Of a DNA stretch of 48,242 nt, positions 9,161 to 17,473 are shown in pieces. The notes below the pieces were generated by a model. That model worked only from the letters and a program-made list of their open reading frames with translations, ran no database searches and was not told where the DNA came from. Both the position numbers and the translations under genes were made by a program. The DNA comes from Mediterranea sp. (in: CFB group bacteria) (GTDB lineage Bacteria; Bacteroidota; Bacteroidia; Bacteroidales; Bacteroidaceae). How positions within the stretch are numbered: the stretch's first letter is position 1; each line of letters opens with the position of its first letter. The DNA is taken from contig JAISIZ010000124.1 of NCBI GenBank assembly GCA_031261785.1, positions 1 through 48,242 on the forward strand, in the 5' to 3' direction.

Positions 9161-10150
9161 ATGAATAAGGTAAGGGTACTAACCATGGCGCTCGCGCTGA
9201 CGACACTCGTCGGCGCGGCGCAACTGGCGCGGGCGCAGGGCTTTTTCGGCAAAATAGACGATGTCGTAGCGCCCCAAAGGGAGCAATCTACGCCCTCGTC
9301 GGCCGAGATGACCCCGCAGGCCATCGTCGCCAACGCGCCATCGCTTCCCACACCGAAAGAGTGGGCGGCAAACGACGGACACACCGAGGTGTTCAAGGCG
9401 AAGATAGCCGAACTGAAGAGCAAGAAGGTGGCGACGCTTCCCAACGTAACGCGGACGGACCTGAAACGGGCGCAGGCCAGCCAGAAACGCCAGCGACGGC
9501 AAGCGGAAGCCGACGCGGCAAGGCAGGAGCAAACCTTGCGTGACGGCACGGACTTGATAGCGATGCTCAACCTTTCGCAGGCCGACATGGATAAGGTATC
9601 GAAAATGAGCCGGCAAGAGGCCGAAGCGTTCATGATGCGGCGGATGCGGGAAAAAGGCATCAGCATGGATAAGCTGACACCCTATTCCGCCGCCGACGAA
9701 CGCCGCGACCGAGCCGCCGAGGCCGAGGGAGAGGCGACACGCAAGGCGGACGAAGCGCAGGCGGCCTATATGCGGCAGGCGGAGGTAACGAACAACAAGA
9801 TCGATGAAGCCCGGCGGAATGCCACCGCTCGCGTCGCCGCCATTCCGAAGCCCGAATTTGGGGAGCTGATAGGGCCGGAGGCCGTGATGCAGGGATTGGC
9901 CACGGCGGAGCAACTCGCGTCGCAGGAACGACGCGTCCAGTCCATCAGGAACGACTACCGCGCGGCGGCTTATCAGGTTTGGCACGAATTTATCGTCACC
10001 GCGCAGGGGCATCTGAAGTTTCTGCTACCCTACGCCCAAGCCGCCGACGACGCGCTGGCCGGAACACCGGGCGCGGGAACCAACTCCGCCGCCATCGTGG
10101 CGACGCAATACCTGAACATCACCGCAAGCGAACCGGAAATCAATGTATAA
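9161..10150 (+). CDS. Secreted coiled-coil protein, paralog 1
   Basis: This is a 329-residue exported protein of unknown function. The signal peptide ends QLARA-Q (about residue 25). A conserved N-terminal block TPQAIVANAPSLPTPKEWAA is followed by a charged helical body rich in Ala, Glu, Gln and Arg, and a C-terminal block YQVWHEFIVTAQGHLKFLLP then YAQAADDA. Both end blocks recur in the protein at 10385-11551, so the two are tandem paralogs. One copy of a short motif, LSQADMDKVSKMSRQEAEAF, sits in the middle; paralog 2 has two. No enzyme motif is visible. A helical periplasmic or surface-linked role is likely. No characterised homolog is known to me. Confidence 0.8.
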   Translation: MNKVRVLTMALALTTLVGAAQLARAQGFFGKIDDVVAPQREQSTPSSAEMTPQAIVANAPSLPTPKEWAANDGHTEVFKAKIAELKSKKVATLPNVTRTDLKRAQASQKRQRRQAEADAARQEQTLRDGTDLIAMLNLSQADMDKVSKMSRQEAEAFMMRRMREKGISMDKLTPYSAADERRDRAAEAEGEATRKADEAQAAYMRQAEVTNNKIDEARRNATARVAAIPKPEFGELIGPEAVMQGLATAEQLASQERRVQSIRNDYRAAAYQVWHEFIVTAQGHLKFLLPYAQAADDALAGTPGAGTNSAAIVATQYLNITASEPEINV

Positions 10151-10205
10151 AGTTTCCTACCTCCCAAGTATCGGCCTCGGTGCCTGCGAAGAAGTTGTGA
10201 TTGGA

Positions 10206-10308
10206 CATGGTCGCAGACCCGCGAGGACTAACTCCAAGTCCTCCCTTCCAACGGAGGGGAGGACTTGGAGTTAGCCCTTGCGGAGGACTTGGAGTTAGCC
10301 CTCGCGGA
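10206..10308. repeat. Repeat cluster between the coiled-coil paralogs
   Basis: CATGGTCGCAGACCCGCGAGG (10206-10226) is one copy of a dispersed motif also near 30917 and 47792. Next, 10225-10245 (ACTAACTCCAAGTCCTCCC core) is inverted against 10258-10277. Two 24-bp direct copies beginning GGACTTGGAGTTAGCCC follow at 10261-10284 and 10285-10308, with one difference. The gap holds no credible gene; open frames across it just translate the repeat. Confidence 0.75.
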
Positions 10309-10384
10309 GTTGTAGTCATGTTCAATCTGTGGACAAGGTCCGGAAACTTTAGTTTAGTATCAATCTATTTAAAAAGCAAGAGAT

Positions 10385-11551
10385 ATGAAGCAATTTATTC
10401 TCAACATGCGTAGGATAGCTATCGGCGCGGCGCTGCTCGCGTCGATGGCGACCGCGCGGGCACAGGTCACGCCGCAGGCGGTGGTGGCCAACGCACCATC
10501 GCTTCCCGCGCCCGAGCAATGGGCGGCCAATGGCGGGCACACGGAGGCGTTCAGGACGAAAATCGCCGAGTTGAACCAAGCCTTGGGCAAGATCCAGGCT
10601 GAGGCCATTCCGACCATCAGCGCCGACGAGATGGCCGCCGCGAAGGAGAAGCAGGAAAAAGACCTGGAACGCCAGCGCAAGCAGTCGCGGAAGGACGCGC
10701 AACGAGGAATGCAGGAAGCCGCCTCGATGGGCTTCACGCAGGCCGACCTGCAACGTATGGGAACCATGAGCGAGAAGGAGCTGGAGGCGTTCGTCGCCCA
10801 GAAGATGGCCGCCTCGCCCCAGACGCAAGCGATGAAAGCGATGGGCTTCACCGACGCCGACATGCAGAAGATGCAGAATATGAGCGAGCGGCAGGGCGAG
10901 GCGTACGCGGAAAAGCGCATGGCCGAGCTGGGCATCACCGAGGAGGAGTTCCGCCGACGCATGGCCGAAGCCGGTGCCATAGTGCTGTCGCCCGAGGAGG
11001 AAGCCGCGGCGCGCCGCAGCGAACGCGAGGCCGAGAAGAAGGGCAACGCCATGCGGAAGGCGCAGGAGACGCAGCAGGCTTATATGGACCAGACGCAGGT
11101 GGCGAGCGGCAAGATCGCCGAGGCCGAGAACAACGCCAAACGGCGTGTCGACGACCTGTGGAAGAGCAGCAAGCCCGCGATCGACGCGGCCCTGGAGCAT
11201 CTGGGCGAACTGGGCGGTCCGGAGGAAATCATGCGCGGGACGATCACGAAGGAACAATACAACTCGCGGGTCAATCGTGTCCGCGAGGCGTACGATACTT
11301 ACAACGTCGGGGCTTACCGCATCTGGCACGAGTACGTCCTCGCCGCGCAGGGACACCTGAAGTTCCTGATGCCCTACGCGCAGGCCGCCGACGACGCGCA
11401 GCGGGAGCAGGCACGGGCAATGAACACCGGAAACGCCACGATGGCGAAGCTGCAAGGCATGTCGAACTACGCCATCACCTTGGCCGCCCAGTATTTGAAG
11501 ATCACGGAGAGCGAACCGAGAATGGAGCGGTCCAGCGTCGCGAACTTGTGA
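10385..11551 (+). CDS. Secreted coiled-coil protein, paralog 2
   Basis: This 388-residue exported protein is the tandem paralog of the gene at 9161. The signal peptide ends MATARA-Q (about residue 26). The shared N-terminal block is TPQAVVANAPSLPAPEQWAA; the shared C-terminal block is YRIWHEYVLAAQGHLKFLMP then YAQAADDA, ending AAQYLKITESEP. Between them lies a long charged helix with two tandem copies of a roughly 33-residue unit, the first starting MGFTQADLQRMGTMSEKELE and the second MGFTDADMQKMQNMSERQGE. Paralog 1 has one such unit, so the size difference partly reflects unit gain or loss. No catalytic motif is seen. The OmpA-domain gene follows after 62 bp. Confidence 0.8.
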   Translation: MKQFILNMRRIAIGAALLASMATARAQVTPQAVVANAPSLPAPEQWAANGGHTEAFRTKIAELNQALGKIQAEAIPTISADEMAAAKEKQEKDLERQRKQSRKDAQRGMQEAASMGFTQADLQRMGTMSEKELEAFVAQKMAASPQTQAMKAMGFTDADMQKMQNMSERQGEAYAEKRMAELGITEEEFRRRMAEAGAIVLSPEEEAAARRSEREAEKKGNAMRKAQETQQAYMDQTQVASGKIAEAENNAKRRVDDLWKSSKPAIDAALEHLGELGGPEEIMRGTITKEQYNSRVNRVREAYDTYNVGAYRIWHEYVLAAQGHLKFLMPYAQAADDAQREQARAMNTGNATMAKLQGMSNYAITLAAQYLKITESEPRMERSSVANL

Positions 11552-11613
11552 CGCCGGATCGCCCTCTCGATGACCGGGGAAAAGTAAATAACATCTTAAA
11601 ACGTAATATAGAT

Positions 11614-12879
11614 ATGAAAACATCCAGATTTTTAATCGCGGTAATGGCGCTCGCGATGCTATCGACAGTCGATGCCGGAGCGCAGGGATTCTTGAAGAAA
11701 TTGGGCAAGACGGTGGAGAACGCCGCCAAGCGTACCATGGAACGCAAAGCCGAAGAGAAGACCGAGGAGGCGGTGAGCAAGGCCGTCGACAAGGTGACCG
11801 ACCCGGAGAACTTCAAAGGGAAAGGAAACGAGGCGGAAGACGATGGAGAGTCGTCGGACGAGACCAGCGTGCAAGGCGCCGCGAAGAAGGGAACGAAGTC
11901 GGCCGAGATGGCGTATGCCAAGTTCGACTTCGTGCCGGGCGACGAGATTATGTTCGAGGACAACCTGGTAGGCGAGCAGCTGGGCGAGTTTCCCTCGATG
12001 TGGGATATTCTCAGAGGCAATGTCGAAGTGGCAAAGCTCGACGGCGAGAACGTCATCGCGTTTGTCGAAGAGGCCGAAATCACCCCGCTGATGAAAGAGG
12101 CGAAGAGCTACCTGCCGGAGGTATACACCATAGAGGCCGATTTCTATAAGCCCACCTCCAGTGAAGCCCAGAACGGACAATTCTACTTCTACGTAAGGGA
12201 TGAAAGAGGAGAAGAAATATTGTCGAATCGTATCGCATTGGATGTCTACGAGAACACCGGACGCTTTTGGGGAATCTTCCGTTCAACGGGCGGCGAGATA
12301 CGCGGTACCGACGAAACCATACCACTTACTGCGGGCTGGCACCGCATCTCCATTTCGTTCAACAAGCGTGCCTTGAAAGTCTATATCGACGCGCAACGCG
12401 TAGCGAATATGCCCAATATCGCGCAAGGTAGATGGTTCTCGATGTATGGAGGGGCGACAACCACCAATGGCGGAACATATTTTGCAAAGAACGTCCGCAT
12501 CGCCAAAGGCGCAGTGCCGCTTTACGACCGCATGATGACCGACGGCAAGTTCATCACCTACGGCATCACGTTCGACGTAGGCAAGAGCACCATCAAGCCG
12601 GAGTCGATGGGCGAGATCAACCGCATCGTCACGCTGATGACCGAGAATCCTACCCTGAAATTCTCCGTCGAGGGACATACCGACAGCACCGGCAACGCCG
12701 CGAGCAACCAAACCCTCAGCGACGCGCGCTCCAAGGCCGTGGTGGACAAGCTGGTGGAACTGGGCATCGCCGACGACCGCCTGCAATCGGCGGGGAAAGG
12801 ACAGAACTCGCCCATCGCCGACAACGGCACCGACGAGGGACGGGCGAAGAACCGGCGGGTGGAGTTCGTGAAAATGTAA
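11614..12879 (+). CDS. OmpA-family peptidoglycan-binding outer-membrane protein
   Basis: The 421-residue protein has a signal peptide ending VDAGA-Q (about 1-23), an amphipathic Lys/Glu helix (25-65), an acidic linker (66-90), a beta-sandwich-like region (about 104-300) with laminin-G or lectin-like strands such as AGWHRISISFNKRALKVYID, and a C-terminal OmpA domain (about 316-420). The OmpA signature FSVEGHTDSTG (350-360), TLSDARSKAVV and AKNRRVEF, which binds diaminopimelate, is complete. The frame is open upstream through the previous gene, but the ATG at 11614 gives the signal peptide. It may tie the neighbouring secreted proteins to the wall; that is inference. It closes the cluster and ends before a strong hairpin. 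Confidence 0.88.
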   Translation: MKTSRFLIAVMALAMLSTVDAGAQGFLKKLGKTVENAAKRTMERKAEEKTEEAVSKAVDKVTDPENFKGKGNEAEDDGESSDETSVQGAAKKGTKSAEMAYAKFDFVPGDEIMFEDNLVGEQLGEFPSMWDILRGNVEVAKLDGENVIAFVEEAEITPLMKEAKSYLPEVYTIEADFYKPTSSEAQNGQFYFYVRDERGEEILSNRIALDVYENTGRFWGIFRSTGGEIRGTDETIPLTAGWHRISISFNKRALKVYIDAQRVANMPNIAQGRWFSMYGGATTTNGGTYFAKNVRIAKGAVPLYDRMMTDGKFITYGITFDVGKSTIKPESMGEINRIVTLMTENPTLKFSVEGHTDSTGNAASNQTLSDARSKAVVDKLVELGIADDRLQSAGKGQNSPIADNGTDEGRAKNRRVEFVKM

Positions 12880-12904
12880 CGACGAGAGAGAAAAAAGGCG
12901 AAAA

Positions 12905-12958
12905 AGCGCGGGTTCACAGGACGGAGACCATGGTTTGGCCCGTCCGTGAACCCGCGCT
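12905..12958. terminator. Bidirectional terminator hairpin between convergent genes
   Basis: AGCGCGGGTTCACAGGACGG (12905-12924) pairs with 12940-12958 with a single bulged base, around a loop of about 15 bases. A-rich sequence on the left and a T-rich stretch on the right give both directions a weak U-run. It stands between the OmpA-family gene and the convergent fecR-like gene and can end both transcripts. Confidence 0.85.
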
Positions 12959-12969
12959 ACACTTTATTC

Positions 12970-13812
12970 TCATTTTTGGGTATTTAGCCTAATCACGCTT
13001 CCATTCACCTCGTAGGGTATGCCCAGCGTGCCGAATACCTGCCTAAGGGTGGAGGCCAGGTCGTTCGTCTGTATGGATCCGGCGTAGGTGAGGGTGTCGG
13101 CATTCTCCAGACCGATGATTTCGACGTGGAAGATCTGCTCGATGTCGGCGATGACGTTCACTATCGGGTCGCCCTCGTAGTTGAGCGTGGGCGGATATTC
13201 CACGTCTTTCTTCACCTCGCCGATCTTATGCTCGGCGCAGCGCACGTTCTCGCCGGCCAGGAGCATCTGCTTCCCGCTTTTCGTCTTCACCTCCACGCTT
13301 CCTTCCTTGCAGTCGACGAACATGTTCTTGCCGTCTTGCTCCACGAGGAATTTGGTGCCGTGCACGGTGACCTCGCCGGCGTTGGTGAGCACGTTGAACC
13401 GGTTCCCGGGCGTGACGTCGAAGAATGCCTTGCCCGAAAGGTTTAGGTTGCGTCGCATCAGCCATCCGATGCGGTTGTAGGCCATCGAGGAGTTCTCTTT
13501 CAGCTCCACCCGGCTGCCGTCGGGGAGCACGTAGGCCAAGGGGGCGTCGGTGGTCACGAGACTCTTGTCGGACCAGAAGTAGCCACCCGCGCTTATCACC
13601 AGCACGGCCGCTACCGCCGCCGCCCACCAGTATCGGCGCGCGAGGGTGTAGGTTCCGGAATGTTGGGGCGGCGCTGTTCCGGTGGCGCGCTCTTCGCTAC
13701 GCAGCTTCTCCAGGACGGCGGCCACCTCCTGCTTGCGGACGAACTTCTCGCCGAGCAACGGTAGCCTGCTTTCCTCTAACAGGTTTTTTAAAAAATCGTT
13801 CTTGCCTTCCAT
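12970..13812 (-). CDS. FecR-family anti-sigma factor
   Basis: FecR-type proteins span the inner membrane and hold an ECF sigma factor until signalled, normally by a TonB-dependent receptor. The 280-residue protein has a cytoplasmic N-terminus (1-60), one transmembrane helix (about 63-79), a FecR domain (about 90-190, with LPDGSRVELKENSSM and GKAFFDV) and a C-terminal secretin/TonB short-domain-like part (about 215-277). It lies 18 bp downstream of the sigma gene. No receptor with a matching N-terminal signalling domain is adjacent, so the partner is unknown. Confidence 0.93.
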   Translation of the reverse strand: MEGKNDFLKNLLEESRLPLLGEKFVRKQEVAAVLEKLRSEERATGTAPPQHSGTYTLARRYWWAAAVAAVLVISAGGYFWSDKSLVTTDAPLAYVLPDGSRVELKENSSMAYNRIGWLMRRNLNLSGKAFFDVTPGNRFNVLTNAGEVTVHGTKFLVEQDGKNMFVDCKEGSVEVKTKSGKQMLLAGENVRCAEHKIGEVKKDVEYPPTLNYEGDPIVNVIADIEQIFHVEIIGLENADTLTYAGSIQTNDLASTLRQVFGTLGIPYEVNGSVIRLNTQK

Positions 13813-13830
13813 ATATCAATACTTCCTTCC

Positions 13831-14424
13831 TCAATTTATAATCCAGACTATATTGGCTATCACACTCATCAGCGAGGCTTTGTCGAGGTTTTGCCTCAGC
13901 CTCGTCATGGCGGTGTGCGTCGTGTTGTAGACCGTGCGCGAGGTGAGTCCCATCACTTGGGCTATCTCGTCGGGGCTTAGCTTCTTGTAGTAGCGTAGGT
14001 AAATCACCTCCCGCTGCTGCTTGGTGAGCCGGTTCAGCTCCCGTTGCAGGATCTCCAACTGTTCTTTCTTCAGCTCGGACTGAATGATGGCTTCCTCGAC
14101 GTCTATCTCGAGGTTGAAATCATAGTCGAGCATACGTGCCTCGTCGAACGATTCGAGCATACGGTTGCTTTTCTTCAGTCCGTCGAGGAGGATGTTGCGT
14201 AGCGATACGCATAGGTAGGCAGGTATGGATACCGGTTCGCTACAGGTCGTCCTCTTCTCGAAGATGTAGACGAACAGGCTCTGTACGGCCTCCGTCACCA
14301 TGTTGTCGTTCCCGGCAATCTTCATCCCGTAGCCATACAGCCACTCGGCGTAGTTATCGTACAATTGCCTGAACGCCCTTTCATCTCCTTGTTGAATCCT
14401 TTTCCAAAACGTTTTTTCTTTCAT
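13831..14424 (-). CDS. ECF-type RNA polymerase sigma factor
   Basis: This 197-residue protein is an extracytoplasmic-function sigma factor of the Bacteroidales type. Region 2 (about 15-85) includes DERAFRQLYDNYAEWLYGYG and the helix PAYLCVSLRNILLDGLK. Region 4 (about 130-180) holds the -35-binding helix-turn-helix, RLTKQQREVIYLRYYKKLS then PDEIAQVMGLTSRTVYN. It is co-transcribed with the FecR-type anti-sigma gene 18 bp downstream. A 63-bp AT-rich gap separates it from prfC upstream; no clear promoter was found there. Its regulon cannot be told from the window. Confidence 0.94.
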   Translation of the reverse strand: MKEKTFWKRIQQGDERAFRQLYDNYAEWLYGYGMKIAGNDNMVTEAVQSLFVYIFEKRTTCSEPVSIPAYLCVSLRNILLDGLKKSNRMLESFDEARMLDYDFNLEIDVEEAIIQSELKKEQLEILQRELNRLTKQQREVIYLRYYKKLSPDEIAQVMGLTSRTVYNTTHTAMTRLRQNLDKASLMSVIANIVWIIN

Positions 14425-14487
14425 TTTCCCCTCATTAATATAAGAACAAATAATCTCTTTTTTACCTATTTTTTTGATACTTTTTTC

Positions 14488-16062
14488 TTAGAACTCACTC
14501 GTAAAGTGGAATTTAATGTGTTTGAAGTCCATTTGGGCCATCTGCAACACATAATTGGAGTCGGCCAGGAAGACGTCGCGCCCCTCCCTATCCTTGGCCA
14601 TGTACTGGTATTTGCGTTTCTTGAACGCTTCCAGCTCCTCGGGGCTGTCGCTCTCCACCCAGCATGCCTTGTAGAGGCTTACGGGTTCCCAGCGGCAAGA
14701 GGCGTTGTACTCGCCTTGCAGCCGGTACTGGATGACCTCGAACTGTAGTTGCCCCACGGTGCCGATGATCTTTCGGCCGTTGAACTGGTTGACGAAAAGT
14801 TGCGCCACTCCCTCGTCCATGAGCTGGTCGATGCCCTTGGCGAGTTGCTTCTGCTTCATGGGGTCGGCGTTCTCGATGTACTTGAACATCTCGGGCGAGA
14901 AGCTGGGCAGGCCGCGGAAGTGGAGCGCCTCGCCCTCGGTGAGGGTATCGCCGATCTTGAACGTGCCATTGTCGGGCAGGCCGATGATGTCGCCGGCGTA
15001 GGCCTCGTCGATGGTGGTCTTGCGTTGCGCCATGAACTGCGTGGGCGACGAGAAGCGTATCGTCTTGCCCTGGCGGACGTGCAGGTAGGGGGCGTTGCGG
15101 ACGAACTTGCCTGAGCAGATCTTGCAGAAGGCCACGCAGGAGCGGTGGTTGGGATCGATGTTGGCGGTGATCTTGAAGATGAAGCCGGTGAACTTGGGTT
15201 CCCCGGGTTCCACGACCCTCTCCTCGGCTTGTACGGGCCGGGGGCTGGGGGCGATCTCCACGAAGCAGTTGAGCAGTTCTTGCACGCCGAAGTTGTTCAG
15301 CGCCGAGCCGAAGAATACCGGGGCGGTGTCGCCCGCCAGGTAGCTCGGCTGGTCGAAGGCGGGATAGACGCCTTGTATAAGTTCCAGGTCGGCGCGCAGC
15401 TTCTCGGCCAGCGGATGGGTGATGCGGCTGTCAAGCTCGGCGGTGTGGATGTCGACCTCCACCTTCTCGGTGACCATCTGCTTGGAGGGCTGGAAGAGGT
15501 CGAGCTTCTGCTCGTAGATGTTGTAGACGCCCTTGAAGCGCTGCCCTTGCTCTATGGGCCAGGAGAGCGGGCGGACGTGTATCCTCAGCTCCTCTTCCAG
15601 CTCGTCGAGCAGGTCGAACGGGTCTTTTCCCTCGCGGTCCATCTTGTTGACGAAGATGATGACGGGGGTCTTCCTCATGCGGCACACTTCCATCAGCTTG
15701 CGCGTCTGGCTTTCCACGCCCTTGGCGCCGTCGACCACGATGATGACGCTGTCCACGGCGGTGAGCGTGCGGTAGGTGTCCTCGGCGAAGTCCTGGTGTC
15801 CCGGGGTGTCGAGGATGTTGATTTTATAGTCGTGATAGTCGAACTCCATCACCGACGTGGTGACGGAGATGCCGCGTTGTTTCTCGATGTCCATCCAGTC
15901 CGACGTGGCAGTCTTCTTGATCTTGTTGCTCTTCACGGCGCCGGCCACCTGTATCTGTCCGCCGAAGAGGAGCAGCTTCTCGGTGAGCGACGTCTTGCCC
16001 GCGTCGGGGTGGGCGATGATGGCGAACGTCCGCCTTCTTAGTATCTCTGTTTGATCTGTCAT
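14488..16062 (-). CDS. prfC: Peptide chain release factor 3
   Basis: RF3 is a translational GTPase that recycles RF1 and RF2 from the ribosome after termination. The protein has 524 residues, close to the 529 of the E. coli protein. The G motifs are clear: P-loop AHPDAGKTS (17-25), DTPGHQDF (85-92) and NKMD (139-142), followed by domains II and III up to the family C-terminus. The frame is open for another 144 codons upstream, but the ATG at 16062 gives the family start [18 protein letters not shown]. This start overlaps the rfbD stop as ATGA, so the two are translationally coupled. Confidence 0.97.
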   Translation of the reverse strand: MTDQTEILRRRTFAIIAHPDAGKTSLTEKLLLFGGQIQVAGAVKSNKIKKTATSDWMDIEKQRGISVTTSVMEFDYHDYKINILDTPGHQDFAEDTYRTLTAVDSVIIVVDGAKGVESQTRKLMEVCRMRKTPVIIFVNKMDREGKDPFDLLDELEEELRIHVRPLSWPIEQGQRFKGVYNIYEQKLDLFQPSKQMVTEKVEVDIHTAELDSRITHPLAEKLRADLELIQGVYPAFDQPSYLAGDTAPVFFGSALNNFGVQELLNCFVEIAPSPRPVQAEERVVEPGEPKFTGFIFKITANIDPNHRSCVAFCKICSGKFVRNAPYLHVRQGKTIRFSSPTQFMAQRKTTIDEAYAGDIIGLPDNGTFKIGDTLTEGEALHFRGLPSFSPEMFKYIENADPMKQKQLAKGIDQLMDEGVAQLFVNQFNGRKIIGTVGQLQFEVIQYRLQGEYNASCRWEPVSLYKACWVESDSPEELEAFKKRKYQYMAKDREGRDVFLADSNYVLQMAQMDFKHIKFHFTSEF

Positions 16063-16913
16063 ATTTGCATGTTGGCCAGGCATCGGCGCAAGCTGTTTTC
16101 CCAGTGCGGTATCTGTATGCCGTAGGCTGTTTTTATCTTTGTTTTGTCCAGTACGGCGTAGAACGGTCGCGGGGCGTGGGCGCGGTACTCCGACGAGTGT
16201 ATGGGGCTGACCTGGCAGTTGGTGATGCCCGCCATCCGGAAGATGGCCATGGCGAAGTCGTACCACGAGCAGACACCTTCGTCGCTGAAGTGGTAGGTGC
16301 CCGGCTGGATGCCGCACTCGATGATGACGCCGATGACGCGCATCAGGTCGGAGGCATAAGTAGGGGTTCCTACCTGGTCGAAGACGACATCGATGTTGTC
16401 GCGTTCGCGTCCCAGGCGGAGCATGGTTTTTACGAAGTTGTTGCCATGTGCGGAGTAGAGCCACGAGGTGCGGATGATCATGGCCTGTTCGCATTTCTCC
16501 CTCACTTGGCGCTCGCCGTGTTCTTTCGATTTCCCGTAGACGGAGCGCGGGTCGGGATCTTCGTTCTCGTCGTAGGGGAGGCAGGTTTCTCCGTTGAACA
16601 CGTAGTCGGTGGAGATGTGTATGATGGCCGCGCCGTTTTCTCGCGCGGCGTCGGCCAGGTAGCCGGGCGCGTCGCGGTTCAGGATGTAGGCCTTGGAGGG
16701 GTACACTTCCGCTTTCTCCACGTCGGTGTAGGCGGCGCAGTTCACGATCAGCTCAATCCGGTTGCCGGCCACGTAGTGGTGTACCGCTTGTTCGTCGCTG
16801 ATGTCGAGTTCGTCCACGTCGGTGAGGTGCCACTTGTGTTGGGATCTCAGGGCGGCGAGGGCGCGCATTTCGTTGCCCAATTGTCCGTTGGAGCCGGTTA
16901 CTAATATGTTCAT
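16059..16913 (-). CDS. rfbD: dTDP-4-dehydrorhamnose reductase
   Basis: The enzyme carries out the last step of dTDP-L-rhamnose synthesis, reducing dTDP-4-dehydrorhamnose with NAD(P)H. The 284-residue protein is an extended short-chain dehydrogenase: Rossmann motif VTGSNGQLG (5-13), STDYVFNG (101-108) and the catalytic Y126-x-x-x-K130 in SVYGKSK. The chosen ATG places the Rossmann strand right at the N-terminus, as normal. It starts 2 bp after the DUF4924 gene and overlaps prfC by 4 bp. The other rfb genes are not in this window. Confidence 0.95.
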   Translation of the reverse strand: MNILVTGSNGQLGNEMRALAALRSQHKWHLTDVDELDISDEQAVHHYVAGNRIELIVNCAAYTDVEKAEVYPSKAYILNRDAPGYLADAARENGAAIIHISTDYVFNGETCLPYDENEDPDPRSVYGKSKEHGERQVREKCEQAMIIRTSWLYSAHGNNFVKTMLRLGRERDNIDVVFDQVGTPTYASDLMRVIGVIIECGIQPGTYHFSDEGVCSWYDFAMAIFRMAGITNCQVSPIHSSEYRAHAPRPFYAVLDKTKIKTAYGIQIPHWENSLRRCLANMQI

Positions 16914-16915
16914 TG

Positions 16916-17464
16916 TCAGTTGTCCTCCAATTTTAGGGTTCCTTTCCGGTCTTTCTCGTAGTAGTTGGCCAGCAGGGAGATGAAGTTGCTGATGGCCTCC
17001 ATGGCCTTGGCCGTCCCTTCGCTCACGGGTTTGTGCTGTAGCTTGAGCAGCAGCACGCCGTAGAGCGCCTCGAAGCAGGTCTCCAGCTCGGGTTCGTCCT
17101 TCTGCCCGTTCTTGGCGCGTAGCTCCACGATGAAGGGGAGGGCCTTGAAGTAGGCGGCGGCGTAGAATGGGAACTTGGGCGAGGCGCAGAGGGCCGTGTG
17201 GAGGTCGGTGAGCTTGATGATGATGTTGCGGTTGATTTGCAGGTGTCCGGTGGCGCGTGCGTGCTCCTCGTTCATCATCGTCAGCAGGTTGCCGTACCAT
17301 TCGCGCATGGCGGGTCGGTTCTCCTCGGGGTAGTGGACGATCACGTTTGCCTCCAGCTCTTCCATTTGGCAGTGGTTGGCCCTTATCAGGTCTTCCTCTT
17401 GCCACAGATATATGAGGTATTCGGCTATATTCTTCTCTTTCAGTCGTTGGGCTATGGGGTTCAT
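16916..17464 (-). CDS. DUF4924 family protein
   Basis: This is a 182-residue, all-helical cytosolic protein that matches what I know of the Bacteroidota family DUF4924, of unknown function. It has no signal peptide and no catalytic motif that I recognise. Features include NPIAQRLKEKNIAEYLIYLW at the N-terminus, RPAMREWYGNLLTMM and the C-terminal helix SNFISLLANYYEKD. It lies in a tight operon: 9 bp after lysE and 2 bp before rfbD. Its conserved place beside rfbD and prfC hints at a housekeeping role. Confidence 0.85.
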   Translation of the reverse strand: MNPIAQRLKEKNIAEYLIYLWQEEDLIRANHCQMEELEANVIVHYPEENRPAMREWYGNLLTMMNEEHARATGHLQINRNIIIKLTDLHTALCASPKFPFYAAAYFKALPFIVELRAKNGQKDEPELETCFEALYGVLLLKLQHKPVSEGTAKAMEAISNFISLLANYYEKDRKGTLKLEDN

Positions 17465-17473
17465 GGTAAGGAT

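Noticed and set aside
10140..10413. Short frames over the repeat cluster between the paralogs
   Set aside because: They encode only the repeated GLTPSPP/GLGVSP-type text derived from the repeat.
11158..11613. Upstream extension of the OmpA-family frame by 152 codons
   Set aside because: It overlaps the end of paralog 2 in another frame and has no conserved features; the ATG at 11614 is followed by a clear signal peptide.
15145..16041. Long open frame opposite prfC
   Set aside because: Same explanation: antisense shadow of a conserved gene, with a repetitive composition.
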